64,000 bases of DNA from Dipetalonema caudispina (lineage: Eukaryota > Nematoda > Chromadorea > Rhabditida > Onchocercidae): the NCBI GenBank assembly GCA_013365325.1, contig JABVXV010000294.1, positions 1 to 64,000 on the forward strand, read 5' to 3'. The position numbers and the translations under genes are program-made. The notes beneath the pieces were generated by a model, which saw nothing but the letters and a program-made list of their open reading frames with translations, was not told where the DNA came from and searched no databases. Shown here piece after piece: positions 1 to 11,372 of this stretch (position 1 is its first letter; every line of letters starts with the position of its first letter).

Positions 1-450
1 TAGATCGCAGAAGAAAAGTTAGGAAAGAAAAGTGAAATACGAAATCAAATCCAACAAGACCATTTTGAATACACTAATAATCCTCTCGATGGGAATATTT
101 ATCGAGATCCATATCATGTAATAGCATAACTTGTGTCGCTTTTATCCAGCATTTCTGTTAAACGATGCATGTCACATTCATTTCTACAAATTAGGGAAAC
201 ATATTATAAAAGATTGAAAATGCATAACTTGAATAAAAGAGTATTTAGTTTGTTTCTGGTCATTCAAGTTAAACTGTTTTCAAGGCACTTCACATGTGTC
301 CCATAAGTTCATTATCAGGTTTTAAACTGAGAAATTTAATTTCACATTAACTTTCTTTACAATATTCCAACGCAATTTTGTAAACATAAATTCCGGTAAA
401 TATTTGAAATCCTGAAACTGCTGAATAATATTTTCTCAATCAAGAAAAAA
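1..450. other. Non-coding, downstream of the 284-aa gene
   Basis: AT-rich sequence with no open frame or splice-site pair that I can support. It is the 3' flank of the minus-strand gene that ends at the TGA at 451. No clear poly(A) signal stands out. Confidence 0.4.
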
Positions 451-3345
451 TCACTTCGAGAAAAGTCGACACTGAGACGACCGGCCTTCCATAAATAATG
501 AATTTGCATAAATTATGAAATTATTCCATATTGTATCAGTTTCACCGATGAAAAGTTGCCAATCACCAAAATCTATTTCTTTAAATTTCCCGATGTTACG
601 AAGAACAGTGCGTAAATAGGACGGCGTAAAATTGAGCACCTTAGAGAAGTGACAAGCATAAAGGCACTGGTATAATTTCAACCCTTCTAAAATCTTGAAA
701 TTTCATCAAGAATGAAATAAATCCTAAAAAACAATGATCAATAAAATAGATCGATTTGATACATATAGGATGAAATTTGAAAGAACGAGTTATTTTTATA
801 TAATAACCGTATAGAAGTGTTCGTAATATAGCACACTGCTATTAACGAGCTTATAATAAGTGAAAAATTGATATGAAGTGTTTATTTAGCTTGTAACTAA
901 GAATAATGACTATTCTGCAAACAAATAAAAACCTCAGTTCTTAAACTTACAAAAGCCTCAATATTGAGGCAACCAAGACCAGAATAAAAAAAAACCTTTC
1001 AAAGAGATATCATCCATTTCAGATAATGCAAACATTTTCAACGGCTCGTCAAAGTCAAGAATTTCTACAGTCCGCGTTTGTCTATTGCGAATGTTTGACG
1101 GAAGAAAGGATGATATGTCCAAATTCGAGCATGAATCTGATACGGTTACAAATTCACAATCTAGTACTAGTATTATTTGCCTGCTAAGCAGAAGTCCTTT
1201 TCGAAAACTAACCAATAATGTTCGCTTACTTTTAGGCCTGAAATTATGAAGGAATAATTGTATCGTTCAAATACTCAATGTGTTACTTAATTTCAGGAGT
1301 TTCAAAGGATTCATTATGAAAAGCTGAGTAGCATCTATTCAAATATTTAAAGCTTGCATTTATTTATTTAATATGATATGGTAAGGTATGAGAATTGTTT
1401 TTTGTCTGAAAGTCACGACGAAAAAACCTCAAATTTTTAAACTTCTTAAAATGAGACCAAAACTTCAAGGAATAAATTGACTTCATGCCTTTAAAATCAT
1501 TATAAACTGTTTCACAAACAACTTTGTGTTCTAATTCAAGTTAGTATGTATTTTTTGCAAATGTGTTTAACGGGTATAATATGTTTTCTTTAAAATCTAT
1601 TTCGAATATTGGAATAGTGAAGCTTTCACCACATTATACAACTTTTACTGGAAACTTTAGATTTGTAATTCCGCTTTTTTATTGCTGAAATAAAATTTTG
1701 AAATATACTCACGGAATGTGTTGAGTTGTTAGCAAATTATCGAAAATGACAGTTGTTGTATCTGACAAGTCACAGTTGCAAATAGCAAAACATGAAGGTG
1801 ATCTAAAGTGAAATTTTAGAAGTCGAATTTTATTAATTTTTTAAAATTTAATTGAGTTGAACAGAAAAAAATTACGGGGAATTATGGAAGATTTCGAACT
1901 TGAAATGACCATATTACTTATTTATGTGAAGATTTCAAATCTAAAAATCTCTTCTACATCTCACTTTAACAGCATTAGCTATAGCTGTGATTATTGATAA
2001 AGATCACCGATATGACTGCAACTACTTCATATGAAAAATTCCAAAAAAAGAACAAAAAAATCGTGGAAAAAGTGACGGAAATCTGTTGTCAAAATGATTC
2101 TAATACAAATATTAATCAAAGAAAAAGAAAAGATTTATAAAAATAATCGTGCAATGACGAAAATACGAAAGTAGTTAATTATATTATTTTTTATTGACAC
2201 CTATGAAAAATAGTGAGAATAATTCAAAAAATTAATAATCGCAACTTTAAACACAACTTTTTTTAAATATCCAGCACAATGAAGATGCAGAAAAAATTTG
2301 AGATATAACGAAGCTTTAGTTAAATTATATTTTCTGGAAATTCATCGAAATCGATAACTTTTTTGAAAAATTAATCAAAAAGTATTTTGGAGTAGAACTA
2401 AAAAAAAAACTAACATAGTATAACGTGTATTATTTTCCACTTCAATGGCGATGCAAATATTTTCTAGAAACAGTGAACTCCAAGCAATGCAACATTTGAA
2501 ATCATTCAAATTAGAAGTTTTTGATTGTTTCACTTCTGACTTCAAGATATTCTATAACAAATAAGCAGAGAAGAATATTTAACAAAAAGCGATTTTGGAT
2601 AAAATTTCTACTTTGCCAAATTCAGATGGTAAGCCTGGATTTTGGCATAATCTAGCAAAAAGATACTTTTTGTTAGACTCATTTATATAAACATTTATGC
2701 ATCAAGGAAATAAGATCTTTATGATCTTAAAAGTTATTTGTAGTTGAATCAAGGTAAATGCCTTGTTCACGTTTATCGCATATCGCAAAAACGCTTACTT
2801 GAATCAAGACCGTATTGATCGGGTGCCTCGGAAGTTGATTTATGCTACAAAGTACATCATCTAAAACAGCCTCTTTTGCCTGAAGCACTTCCCTCATCCT
2901 CTTTATCTCAGCATTCATTTGTTCCACTTTCTTATTCAATACATCCATTACGCCAGTTCCATCCTTCACTGTTCTCTAAAATTTTTAAAAATTTTGGAAA
3001 ATAAGCGCTTTTCATAATTGCGCTAGATGAAATACTGCTTTTGTAAATGTAATAACGTATCCTGACTGAAATGTTCCTAATTTTACAGGAGATAAACCAA
3101 TTCTAGCTTAGGATTTGGCAATCAAATCTAGCATTTGACTTCACCTTATTTTTTCAATTCGCAGAAGTGATAAAGCTTCAGAATAAGTCATTAATATTAA
3201 ATTTTTGAAACTTTCAATTAATGAACTATAGATAGAGATGTCATCTTATCCTGAACAAAAAAATGAGAAACTATGTCAGAAAAGAATATAGTTCATCAAG
3301 ATAATTTCTTCTCACCTCCATTATCGTCTTTGTATTACTTGCCAT
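451..3345 (-). CDS. Unrecognised 6-exon gene, predicted 284 aa
   Basis: I do not recognise this protein. Six minus-strand exons join in phase: 3345-3316, 2975-2799, 2551-2472, 1802-1713, 1237-996 and 686-451, ending in TGA. Exons 1 and 2 are the best supported: MASNTKTIME, then a lysine/glutamate-rich stretch (KKVEQMNAEIKRMREVLQ) that looks like a short coiled coil. The later exons encode a mixed hydrophobic region with no motif I can name. Weak points are the exon 3 donor (CT|gtttct) and the exon 5 donor (AAAG|gttttt). If the latter is not used, the frame runs into a TGA at 958, just before a good gtaagt donor. An alternative exon near 2330-2235 could not be phased in. The gene lies downstream of prp-3 on the same strand, 600 bp from its stop. 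Confidence 0.5.
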
Positions 3346-3945
3346 GCAATACAGTCAAAAGTTGTAGCAGAGGAAACATAGAACGACATCGACTGCCATA
3401 GAAGCTGTGCAAAGTAACTTGAAAGACACTATTTATTTGAAAACCGTTTGAAAATGGGTAATCGTTCTACTATATAAAGAAATGTGTGAGATTTAAATCG
3501 GAACTTCGACAGAATTTATTTTAATGAATTATTTTAGAACGAAGAATAAAAATGCACAACAACACATGCGAATGACATGCACTAAATTCATAGAATAATT
3601 TACTGTTCGATCAAAGTTAAAACGATCATTGTTTAACACGGACGGTAATTTACGAACCGCAATTTTGCGTCAAAATAAAATGATCCAAACCTAAGCAGCC
3701 TCTTAAACATCAAATACAAAAAAAAGAGAAGAGTGAGTTCAGTACAAAGAAAAACGATTGATGAACATTTTATATAACGCTCATTTTTACATTGGAACAA
3801 AGAAAATATTCTTCGAATCTTGCGACCCTAAAACAAACCAATAATTCGATCTTCCTGGTCTTTTTCTCCCTATTACAGATATGCCTGAAGTTCCAACTAC
3901 ATTATTTTCAAATTTTCAAACATCTACTTGCATAAATCCTAGAAC
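3346..3945. other. Intergenic between the 284-aa gene and prp-3
   Basis: Six hundred bases of AT-rich sequence containing the prp-3 3' untranslated region and the 5' flank of the next gene. I see no further exon here. Confidence 0.5.
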
Positions 3946-6900
3946 CTAGGTGCTGGCCTCATCAGCTAAAAGTGAAGTACTGTAAGCGAGATCCCAGAAA
4001 TGTGCCACTCCATGTTTTTCCAAAATTTCCCTTGCTTGCTTCTCTAACGTAGCAACCATACACTTCACTTCACCGAAATTTCGTCGTTTCTGGATACCTT
4101 CCCAAATCTAAAATCCCAAAATTCACAGGAATAAATAAATAAATAAAAGTATATACATGTGCTTTATTCTGTTATTTAATAATTAATACAGTCTCCCTAT
4201 CAAGGTATTCTATCCGCTATTTCAAGCAGTCTCACACGAGAAAAACGAAGTATCGTAAGCAGACAGGAAAACTGAATCATGATCTCTGTAATTTACCAAA
4301 GAATTGGAATCTTAAAAAATGCTACAAATCTGATCTAAGAAGTCTACAGAGAGCTATTTTCTTTCCCTCCTACCCCATATTCCACCTCCTCCCCCCGCGC
4401 CCTATCTAACGATTCAACATTCTCCACAATTTTCTTTGGTTTATTAAATTTCATTCTGCGTTCCGAACTCATTTCATTTTCACACCTGGAAAATTCACTA
4501 ACCAGAGAACAATCATTTCTTTCACCAGGCGTATCTTTGTTTTCAGCTTCTTTTTTTTGGCCGATGATTTCATCCCCCCATTTGATTCGATTTAACATCA
4601 AATTTTTGAAAGCTTTTTGTTGTTTTGGTCCTGAAATAAACAAAGTAGCAGATGACCCTCCATTATTCTTTAAGAGAATTGAAGTGCAAACTGCTAATTC
4701 AACATACAAAATTTAACGAATCGCAAACGCACCGCCTTCAACAATTACGAGATTGATATTATTGTGCAGCAGAATTAAGCCAGTCATATGTAGTTGCTTA
4801 GCATTCATCTCAACTTTAAACTTCTTTGCTGGATGAGCCAAAGATTTGACCCTGAAAAAAGATGGAATTATTTATCTTTCATTTTCACCTACAATAAGAT
4901 TTTAACAAATGACCACAATGTTTAACTCAATTATTGAAAGCGTAAAAACAATAACTTAATTTTCCGAACTTGAAGTTCTAGCTCCTAAAGAAATGGTGTT
5001 TCTAATTATACCTAGACAGAATTTAAATTAAGTGGAAACTAACTTATAAACTGTCATATAAACAGCCAACGAAGTGTCTTCCTTAATTTTTCGGATTTTC
5101 TTTTCAGATCGTTGCTCTTTGGTGAGCTTTCTTTGCTGATTTGCCGCTTCATGCTTACGCTGTCTTTCAGCCATTTGTTTACGTACATGAGCTTCAACTT
5201 TAGTCGGATCCTGGACAGCATCCGAACCCAGCACCCTCATCAAATTTGATAATTTAACTTTCGGCTCTGGAGCTTTGATTAAACCTAACCTGAAGAAAAA
5301 AGTCCGTTTCGAAGCACTTTCGGTAAGACAAAGAAATCGTTCGGCAAAGTATCGAAAAAAATAACAAGGAATGATCAGCAGTACTTAGAAAAACAGAGTT
5401 CTTAATGAAGAAACCTTATTTTCTCCGTCTGTTCTTTTTGTGCTTCCTTTCTGTTCTGTCGTCGGATCTTTTTCCGCTCTCGACTTGTCAAATAAACCTT
5501 GAATAAAACAAAAAAAAATTTTCAAATACAATCAAAAACAAGAAAAGAATTTAGAAAAAAAACATTTCATTCATAAAGAGCAGTAAATACTTGCCTTCAA
5601 ATACTGCGGTTGAAGCGGCTCATCAGGGGGTTTGAGTTGAATAGGATGCTCCACCAGGTTTGTGATTGTTTTCACATACTTATTGTCGGAATCAATGTTC
5701 TCATCAGGTATCATGTCATAAGTTCCACCTAATACGACTTCGTCCCACCATTCTATGAGTGGAACGTCACTCACCTGAAAACTTGATCAGTCAAACTTGA
5801 ACACTACATGAGACGTGTCACTCGTCCCGGTGATCACGCTCAAGAATCATTTCCCTCCTTCTTGTTTTCAGGGAGAGCTGTTCATCAAATAATGTGGTTA
5901 ACATACCGCAGACGATGATGGAGTTAGCATAGCCAGTTTTACTGACGAGGACATCCCTGTTTTCTTGGCTATTTGAGTGATTTCTGCTTGCAAAATTGAT
6001 AAACGAGCTTTGGCTCGCTCACGTTGGGCCAATTTCTCAAATTCGCCTTTATCATGGAAAACAATTGCACGCTGCTTCCGCTGGGCAGATTTTAAACTGA
6101 AATAAATTAGATTTACCTTCGAGTACGTTAGAAATAAATCCAAAAACTTAAGCTACTAGTTATTGAAAGAGATTCACTTATAAGACCGCTGTACTAGCTA
6201 TAATTTACACAAAGACATTTACGACATAATAAATACTGACCTAATACGAGGATCTAAATATTCGACAACTCTCTGTTCCGGTTCATCGACTGGTTTTGCT
6301 TTTGAAAGTAATCCGCTGCCTGCATCCTTCCTGATAAGCTGCGCAGCTGTTGCCGTTCGCTGCGCTAATTTTTCTTTTAGTTCTTTAACTCTGAAAAAAT
6401 AAGGACTTATGCGAAATCTGGACTGTCCTATAGTTCCAAACTTCTGGACTGTCTTACAGTTTCTTTAAAAGCAAATAAGAAAAAAAAAACTGCTAAACCT
6501 ATTAATTTTTTCCATCGAGTAATTCATAAACATGCTAGCTTCCTTCGTATTTAGTTTTGATGCTTTTGAAATTACAGCTTGCGCTACGATGCCAGGCCTC
6601 GCTGTAAGATTTAATTGTCGCTTCCGCTCTTCAATTGCCATTTGAGCTTGATACATCAATTCCTTACTTTTGAGCTCCTGAAATTAAAGTGTATAAACTC
6701 ATCACACCTAGCTAAAGTTCATTTCGTAACGTATAAAAATTCCAACACTACAGCAAAATCCTGATTTAGGAGAAAATCCTCCAGAATATTGACCACAGAA
6801 AGATCAAACTGAAATATATGATCATATTAATTACTACGTTTTGGTTTTCATCTGCATTTTTTATGTCATTGCAAACGAAAACCAATCATAAACTGGCTAA

Positions 6901-7919
6901 AAAGAGGGTTAAATAAAGATGTATAGTGCTTTCTTCACAAGGATATCACGGGTTTCTGTAAAACAAATATCGATTAGAAGCATTTTCCGTTTGCCGTGTA
7001 GTTTTTTCAATCTTTTAAATCAATTTCTTGACATAAAATTTACTTCTTCCGTAATTTCATCTGATTTCTTTGGTTCTGTTTTAATAAGAGGAACATTCGA
7101 CAATATCGGTTTGGTGATAACTGGTGTAGCTCGTGTTGGAGTAGAATCAGATCGCTCTTCAAGTTTAGGCTTCTTCAGTGGCCCGTCTTCTTTAGCATCC
7201 TTCGTTTCCTCGAACTGAAATTCATTAAATTCTATCATTTCGAAAACTAGTAGTGAAAATTCTTTTGACTTTAAGTGATCACACTGTAGTAAAAAACTGG
7301 TAATTCGAATTCTTTGAACTGGTAAAGAAAAAATATTGAGGAGGAATGAAAGCACTTGTGTGTACGTGTATATGATGCAAGACATTAAGTTTTGCGAGAA
7401 ATTTAGGAAGATGAACCAAATATGTGCGTCGTGAAGACGCCACTGAAGTACTGACCAATAACCCAAACTTTCCAAGTTCTACAGAGGTAACAAATTTTTG
7501 CAATGTAACAGGCGCAAAATTTTAAATTCAAATGCATATCTTGTGAGACATGAAGCAAAGAACTAGTGAAAAACAAAACTGCTTCGATCTCGAAAATAAA
7601 ACGTTCGACAACACGAAAATTGACCAATAAACAAAGATATCGATTAGCACCTAAGCTTACTTCAACACTATCAAGGAAACAAGGGAATAAAAACACATAC
7701 CCGATGTTTCCGTCTTCGGGCAAACTGTGGGAATGCATCGGAGAGCGCATCAATAAGACGTTTCCGTGCGGTTGAATCACGGACATGATCGCTGACACGA
7801 TCCCTCATCTTCTCATAATCATAACCTTTTCGTAAACATCGTTCCACAATGTCAACAAGTTTATCATCCCGTTTGTCAATGTATTTCCGGACTAGTTTCT
7901 CCACATTACGATCACCCAT
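3946..7919 (-). CDS. prp-3: U4/U6 small nuclear ribonucleoprotein Prp3 (PRPF3)
   Basis: Core U4/U6 snRNP protein needed for assembly of the U4/U6.U5 tri-snRNP in the nucleus. Twelve phase-matched exons: 7919-7701, 7214-7044, 6808-6752, 6677-6499, 6390-6241, 6096-5907, 5774-5595, 5497-5415, 5289-5044, 4851-4733, 4630-4503 and 4107-3946 (TAG), about 627 aa against about 680 in human. Residues 1-73 form the N-terminal PWI domain. The middle has the [13 protein letters not shown] and IEWWD blocks. The C-terminal half is nearly colinear with PRPF3: [20 protein letters not shown], then HPAKKFKVE, then [12 protein letters not shown] and a final WEG...HFWDLA block (DUF1115). Intron 7 uses a GC donor (AAG|gcaagt) with a normal acceptor. 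The ATG follows an acceptor (ttcag|CA) by two bases, suggesting trans-splicing. Reading through the exon 11 donor stays open for about 70 codons. Confidence 0.95.
5498..5594 (-). other. GC-AG intron 7 of prp-3
   Basis: The exon before ends QYLK and the exon after begins VYLTSRE, matching the continuous PRPF3 sequence QxLxVYLT. The only junction that preserves this reads AAG|gcaagt at the donor and ttcaag at the acceptor, so the donor is GC rather than GT. Confidence 0.85.
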
Positions 7920-7920
7920 T

Positions 7921-7932
7921 GCTGAATTTTCC
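7921..7932 (-). promoter_or_regulatory. Candidate trans-splice acceptor of prp-3
   Basis: On the minus strand the sequence reads gaaaattcag followed by CA and then the ATG at 7919. There is no coding exon between this acceptor and the rpl-21 stop at 8498, so it is best explained as a spliced-leader acceptor. A 5'-UTR cis-intron is the alternative. Confidence 0.5.
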
Positions 7933-8497
7933 AGCTTTGAAAATGGTTTAATGCCGAATTATCATTTGGAAAAAAACTTCTTACTTTTCAGCAAACAATA
8001 CACGACAGAAGTAAAGATAACGAGAACAGTACTAACTCGACTAACGAAAACTATCTGGCAACTTTATGTAGTTATGTTTCAGCAGTTAAAGTTCTTTAAT
8101 TCTTGGCTCCTCCATTTCAATTTAGTACGCATATCTTATCAACTCCTACTCCTCGTAAAAGTATGTGAAGCAAAGAAAACTCATTATAGACCGCGTACTC
8201 AGAACAAAATTTATTCCAGCTTGCACCAATACCCATCAATCTTACGCATGCAAAACAAGGTAAACCTCCATAAAAATATATGGAATTAATCTTGCGCTTG
8301 ACACAAATTCCTTTCCTTGTTTTTACATTATCAAACTTGCAATGTGAACCGGAGCTTAAAATTTAACTTCTTGATTATATGAATACAAGTGCGAACTGCT
8401 ACGCAAATGACTCGCAATGTTTGATACAGAAGCAAAAGATAACAGAAAGCTTTATTCCAGTACCGTTATAACAAAAAACGAAAAAATGGATGATTCT
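7933..8497. other. rpl-21/prp-3 spacer with rpl-21 poly(A) signal
   Basis: About 570 bases between two minus-strand genes. A minus-strand AATAAA lies at 8456-8451, 42 bases after the rpl-21 stop, and should be its poly(A) signal. An open plus-strand frame at 8417-8698 overlaps rpl-21 exon 3 in antisense and has no coding character of its own. Confidence 0.55.
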
Positions 8498-9577
8498 TCA
8501 GGCAATAATTTCAAATCTGACTGGAGAAAGCAGTTGAGGTTTACTGGAACGTGTCTTGACCAAATGAGCTTTCCTCGGTTCTTCTGGCTAAAACCGATCA
8601 AATCACCTATTTGGATGATACAAAATGGTTTGAAGAATGACAAAGAATATAAAAGAAAATGCATATTGTCCAAAAAACGAATTTTACATATCCACTAAAC
8701 TTCCTTCACTAAAAATAATTCTACAGCTAAACTTCCTTTATTTTTTCCAAATCAAGGTTCTATAAAACCACTTGTTCTCCTCCCAAATTTGACCATCAAT
8801 TTAAAATTAAAAAAAAAAGAGGACTGCTAACCATTCTTCTGATCGGTACCATCTGACCAGTTTCTCGTGCAAGCTTCTTCTTCTCCTCGTTTTCTTTAAC
8901 TCGGTTGAGGAAATCCTGACGACATTTCGACGGTCTTACATGTTCAATACGGACATTGATACGTTTTTGTAGAATGCGGTTTCTAGAAGAAAATTTTGTA
9001 AATTTTAAAAAGAAATAGAAGAAACATGCTGGACTTTTTTTTAAAAAAATTAACAGTGTTCCCGAGCACTCCAAATCGGATCAACTCCCTCCATGCCATA
9101 ATTTTTGAGTCTTTCATGAATGTCCTGCATGACATCCGGAATCCTCCAAAATCCTTGAACTTGATAAATTATTCCTTAACTTAAGACGTTATTCCTAGAG
9201 GGAAGGAAGAAAGGAAGAATGGCATGAAATACGACATTTTCGGTATCTCCTCATTAATAATTAGAAACAATGTTTGGATAAATAAGCCTACAAATAAAGT
9301 ATGCCTTGAAATTAGTTGAAAACACGGAAAGTAACCTGACACGTTTGTTGACCAAAACTCCTACAGCATGTTTAGTGACATTAAAAACACGTCCAGTTCG
9401 TCCATGATATGCTTTGAAAGGCATACCCTTCTGAAACGCACCATTTCCTTTGATATCAACGATATCCCCACGTCTGTAAGTCCGATAAAATGTCGACAAC
9501 GGTTCAATGCCATGTTTTCGAAATGCTTTAGCAAACATGTAACGTGTACCACGTCGAATACCTTTTGGGTTCACCAT
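8498..9577 (-). CDS. rpl-21: 60S ribosomal protein L21
   Basis: Structural component of the large cytosolic ribosomal subunit. Three exons, 9577-9336, 8982-8832 and 8587-8498 (TGA), give 160 aa, the usual eukaryotic L21 length. Exon 1 encodes the family start and core ([20 protein letters not shown], then [17 protein letters not shown] and [12 protein letters not shown]). Exon 2 carries [20 protein letters not shown]. Exon 3 carries the short tail PRKAHLVKT...RFEIIA, matching human PPREAHFVRT...PYEFMA. The tail is more diverged than the rest. The ATG lies about 19 bases after a strong tttcag acceptor at 9599-9597, a likely spliced-leader site. Intron 1 (353 bp) holds an unexplained coding-like stretch listed separately. 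Confidence 0.97.
9056..9184 (-). other. Coding-like stretch inside rpl-21 intron 1
   Basis: On the minus strand within rpl-21 intron 1 a 43-codon open frame runs between two stops. It reads like protein: the core is [19 protein letters not shown] followed by [12 protein letters not shown]. The region is less AT-rich than the rest of the intron and has a possible acceptor (gttcaag) at its start and a possible donor (CACT|gttaat) at its end. Joined to rpl-21 exon 1 it would be out of frame and meet a TGA. There is a loose resemblance to the W-K-I ... GLxDPWxRNE core of complex I subunit NDUFB3, too weak to assign. It could be a poison exon, a relic exon of another gene, or chance. Confidence 0.3.
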
Positions 9578-9596
9578 TTTTACCGATGTAAAATAT

Positions 9597-9606
9597 CTGA
9601 AATATC
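9597..9606 (-). promoter_or_regulatory. Candidate trans-splice acceptor of rpl-21
   Basis: The minus strand reads gatatttcag at this position, the nematode acceptor consensus, followed by 19 bases of leader and the rpl-21 ATG. No upstream exon is visible. Confidence 0.5.
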
Positions 9607-10182
9607 ACTAACATACATTCCTTGTTACTAAATAACCTTATTTTCATGCAAGATTTCCCAATAATGATAACCAATGATTCCTTATTTATATAAGCATAAA
9701 TATACTTTGAATATAAACATAAATTATTCCTAAGCAAAATATGAATAATATATAGTGCAAAATAAGTGTAGCATAAAACGTACTCGGTAAAGATTAACTA
9801 AAACTTAGCACTATATCATTAACAATACGTTTCCTGTTATCAGACAATTCTATTCTCGAATTTTCACAGATAGACATACAGTGATTCTGAACGGAGATAA
9901 GAAAAAATGTTTTGGATATATATATATAATTTCCATAAAAGTAACATAAAATCCTTTCAAATTTGCAAAGATTAACTAAAACCCAATCACTCCCAACAAA
10001 ATTTATGATATATATATATTAAAGTTGTGTAGGATATGAAAGAATATGAAATGTTATCCTTCAACATAATACCTAATTGAACTTCAAAGATTACCAATGA
10101 CCTCTTACCTCCTCTACTTCCTTCCTTTTATCCTCTTTAGCCCCACTCAATTCTCTTTCTCATACTGTTCCCAAAGTTTCTT

Positions 10183-10215
10183 AATTTCAACGGACCAAGG
10201 TGGTCCGTTGAAATT
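10183..10215. repeat. Perfect inverted repeat, 15-bp stem, 3-nt loop
   Basis: The arm aatttcaacggacca is followed by the loop agg and the exact reverse complement tggtccgttgaaatt. The stem has no mismatch. Its right arm coincides with the start of the dispersed repeat copy A. Confidence 0.8.
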
Positions 10216-10360
10216 TCTTCATCCCACGTTGTGATTATTGATTGCTAAAGTCATGATATGCTAAACGCTAGGTGAGATCGGAATTTTGTTGTTGTCTTCA
10301 TGTTTTCGTTACTATCAAATCCAATTCAGATTATACCTCATTTTTCTGATTCCGAAATAC
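10191..10360 (+). repeat. Dispersed repeat, copy A
   Basis: This stretch aligns by eye with 14008-14175 in the same orientation. Shared blocks are ccaag(g/a)tggtccgtt, then catcccac(g/a)tt(g/a)tg, then a TG-rich block (ttgttgttgtcttcatgttttcgttac against attgttgttggttttgttac), then an (a/g)atcaa...ttcagatt-like block. Spacing is conserved. No open frame or target-site duplication was found, so the class is unknown. Confidence 0.5.
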
Positions 10361-11363
10361 TTTTCGAAAAAGTTTATTTTTTTTCAGAAACCATTTTTTT
10401 TTTTTTTTTTTAGTGCAAAATTGCACATGTTAACGTATATATTTCGAATTTTCATGATTCGATTGTTTGATATTCAAGGAAAGCAATATTATTGGGATTG
10501 ATTAAGTGTATTGTATTGTTCAATGTTCCAGAAGAGAGATAAAAATGCCATTTACTATCGTATGTTACTTATGTTGTGTGGAGAATTTTTCGAAAACATT
10601 TCTTCGTATTGAATATATATTAAGAATTAGGAAATACAAAATGCAAAACGGATGAGTGCATGCTAAATGGAATATGCATAGATGTATGTTAGATAATTAT
10701 TATCAAATTTAAACGAAAAGTATGCTTTATCTCAGGATATTTTATAGGACCAAAAAAAAAAAAAAAAAAAAAAGAGAAATCAATGAGGCGTAACTTCAGA
10801 ACTTGAAAATTCGTAGGGATATTTCTTGGAACACAAGAATTGACATAGTATTAGCTTAGAATTGTGTGATTTGTTGAGGTGGTTTTCTAGAATCTACAAA
10901 ATAACTTGCAGAGATTTTCATAGAAAATCAAAAAATCAATAGGATATTTCCCTAATATATATGGTAAGATGCATTTTCTGTACATATTTCTTTCCTATTT
11001 AGTCTCTTCCAAAAATTTTCAGATGCTGTAATATCCTTTGATAACAGACTAATACTTCATTGATCACTAAGACAATTACAGCGCTTTTTTCCCCTGCAAT
11101 CACCAAATTCTATTGCAAATTTAGCCTTTTTGGAATGTCTATTTCATTCTTCCTCAACTTAATTATCTGTTTTTAATACAATACCACAAAATTTCATTTT
11201 GTATCCCATCTCAACCGCGGTGATACCCGAAGATATTATCTCCTCCTGGCAGTTTATATTTTGATGTTCTTAACAGTTTTTCTTTTTGAATTGTTAGTTG
11301 TATAAGTCGTACTTCTTGGAATGAATTACCAAATGAAAGGTTGATTTACAAACGTTTTATTTC

Positions 11364-11366
11364 AAG
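11364..11366 (+). promoter_or_regulatory. Candidate trans-splice acceptor of uqcr-10
   Basis: The sequence ttatttcaag lies directly before the six-base leader GATTAC and the ATG at 11373. No upstream exon is seen. Confidence 0.4.
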
Positions 11367-11372
11367 GATTAC

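Larger units (their letters stand above)
9607..11363. other. Intergenic between rpl-21 and uqcr-10
   Basis: Divergent promoter region of 1.75 kb, AT-rich with long T and A runs (for example near 10387-10410 and 10753-10773). It contains a perfect 15-bp hairpin and one copy of a dispersed repeat, listed separately. I see no gene. Confidence 0.5.

Noticed and set aside
958..1240. In-frame TGA at 958 as evidence of a pseudogene
   Set aside because: A donor at 995 (AAAG|gttttt) removes it and joins the next exon in phase, so a functional gene remains possible; the doubt is noted in the feature.
8417..8698. Plus-strand 93-codon frame
   Set aside because: It is antisense to rpl-21 exon 3, whose protein match is clear.
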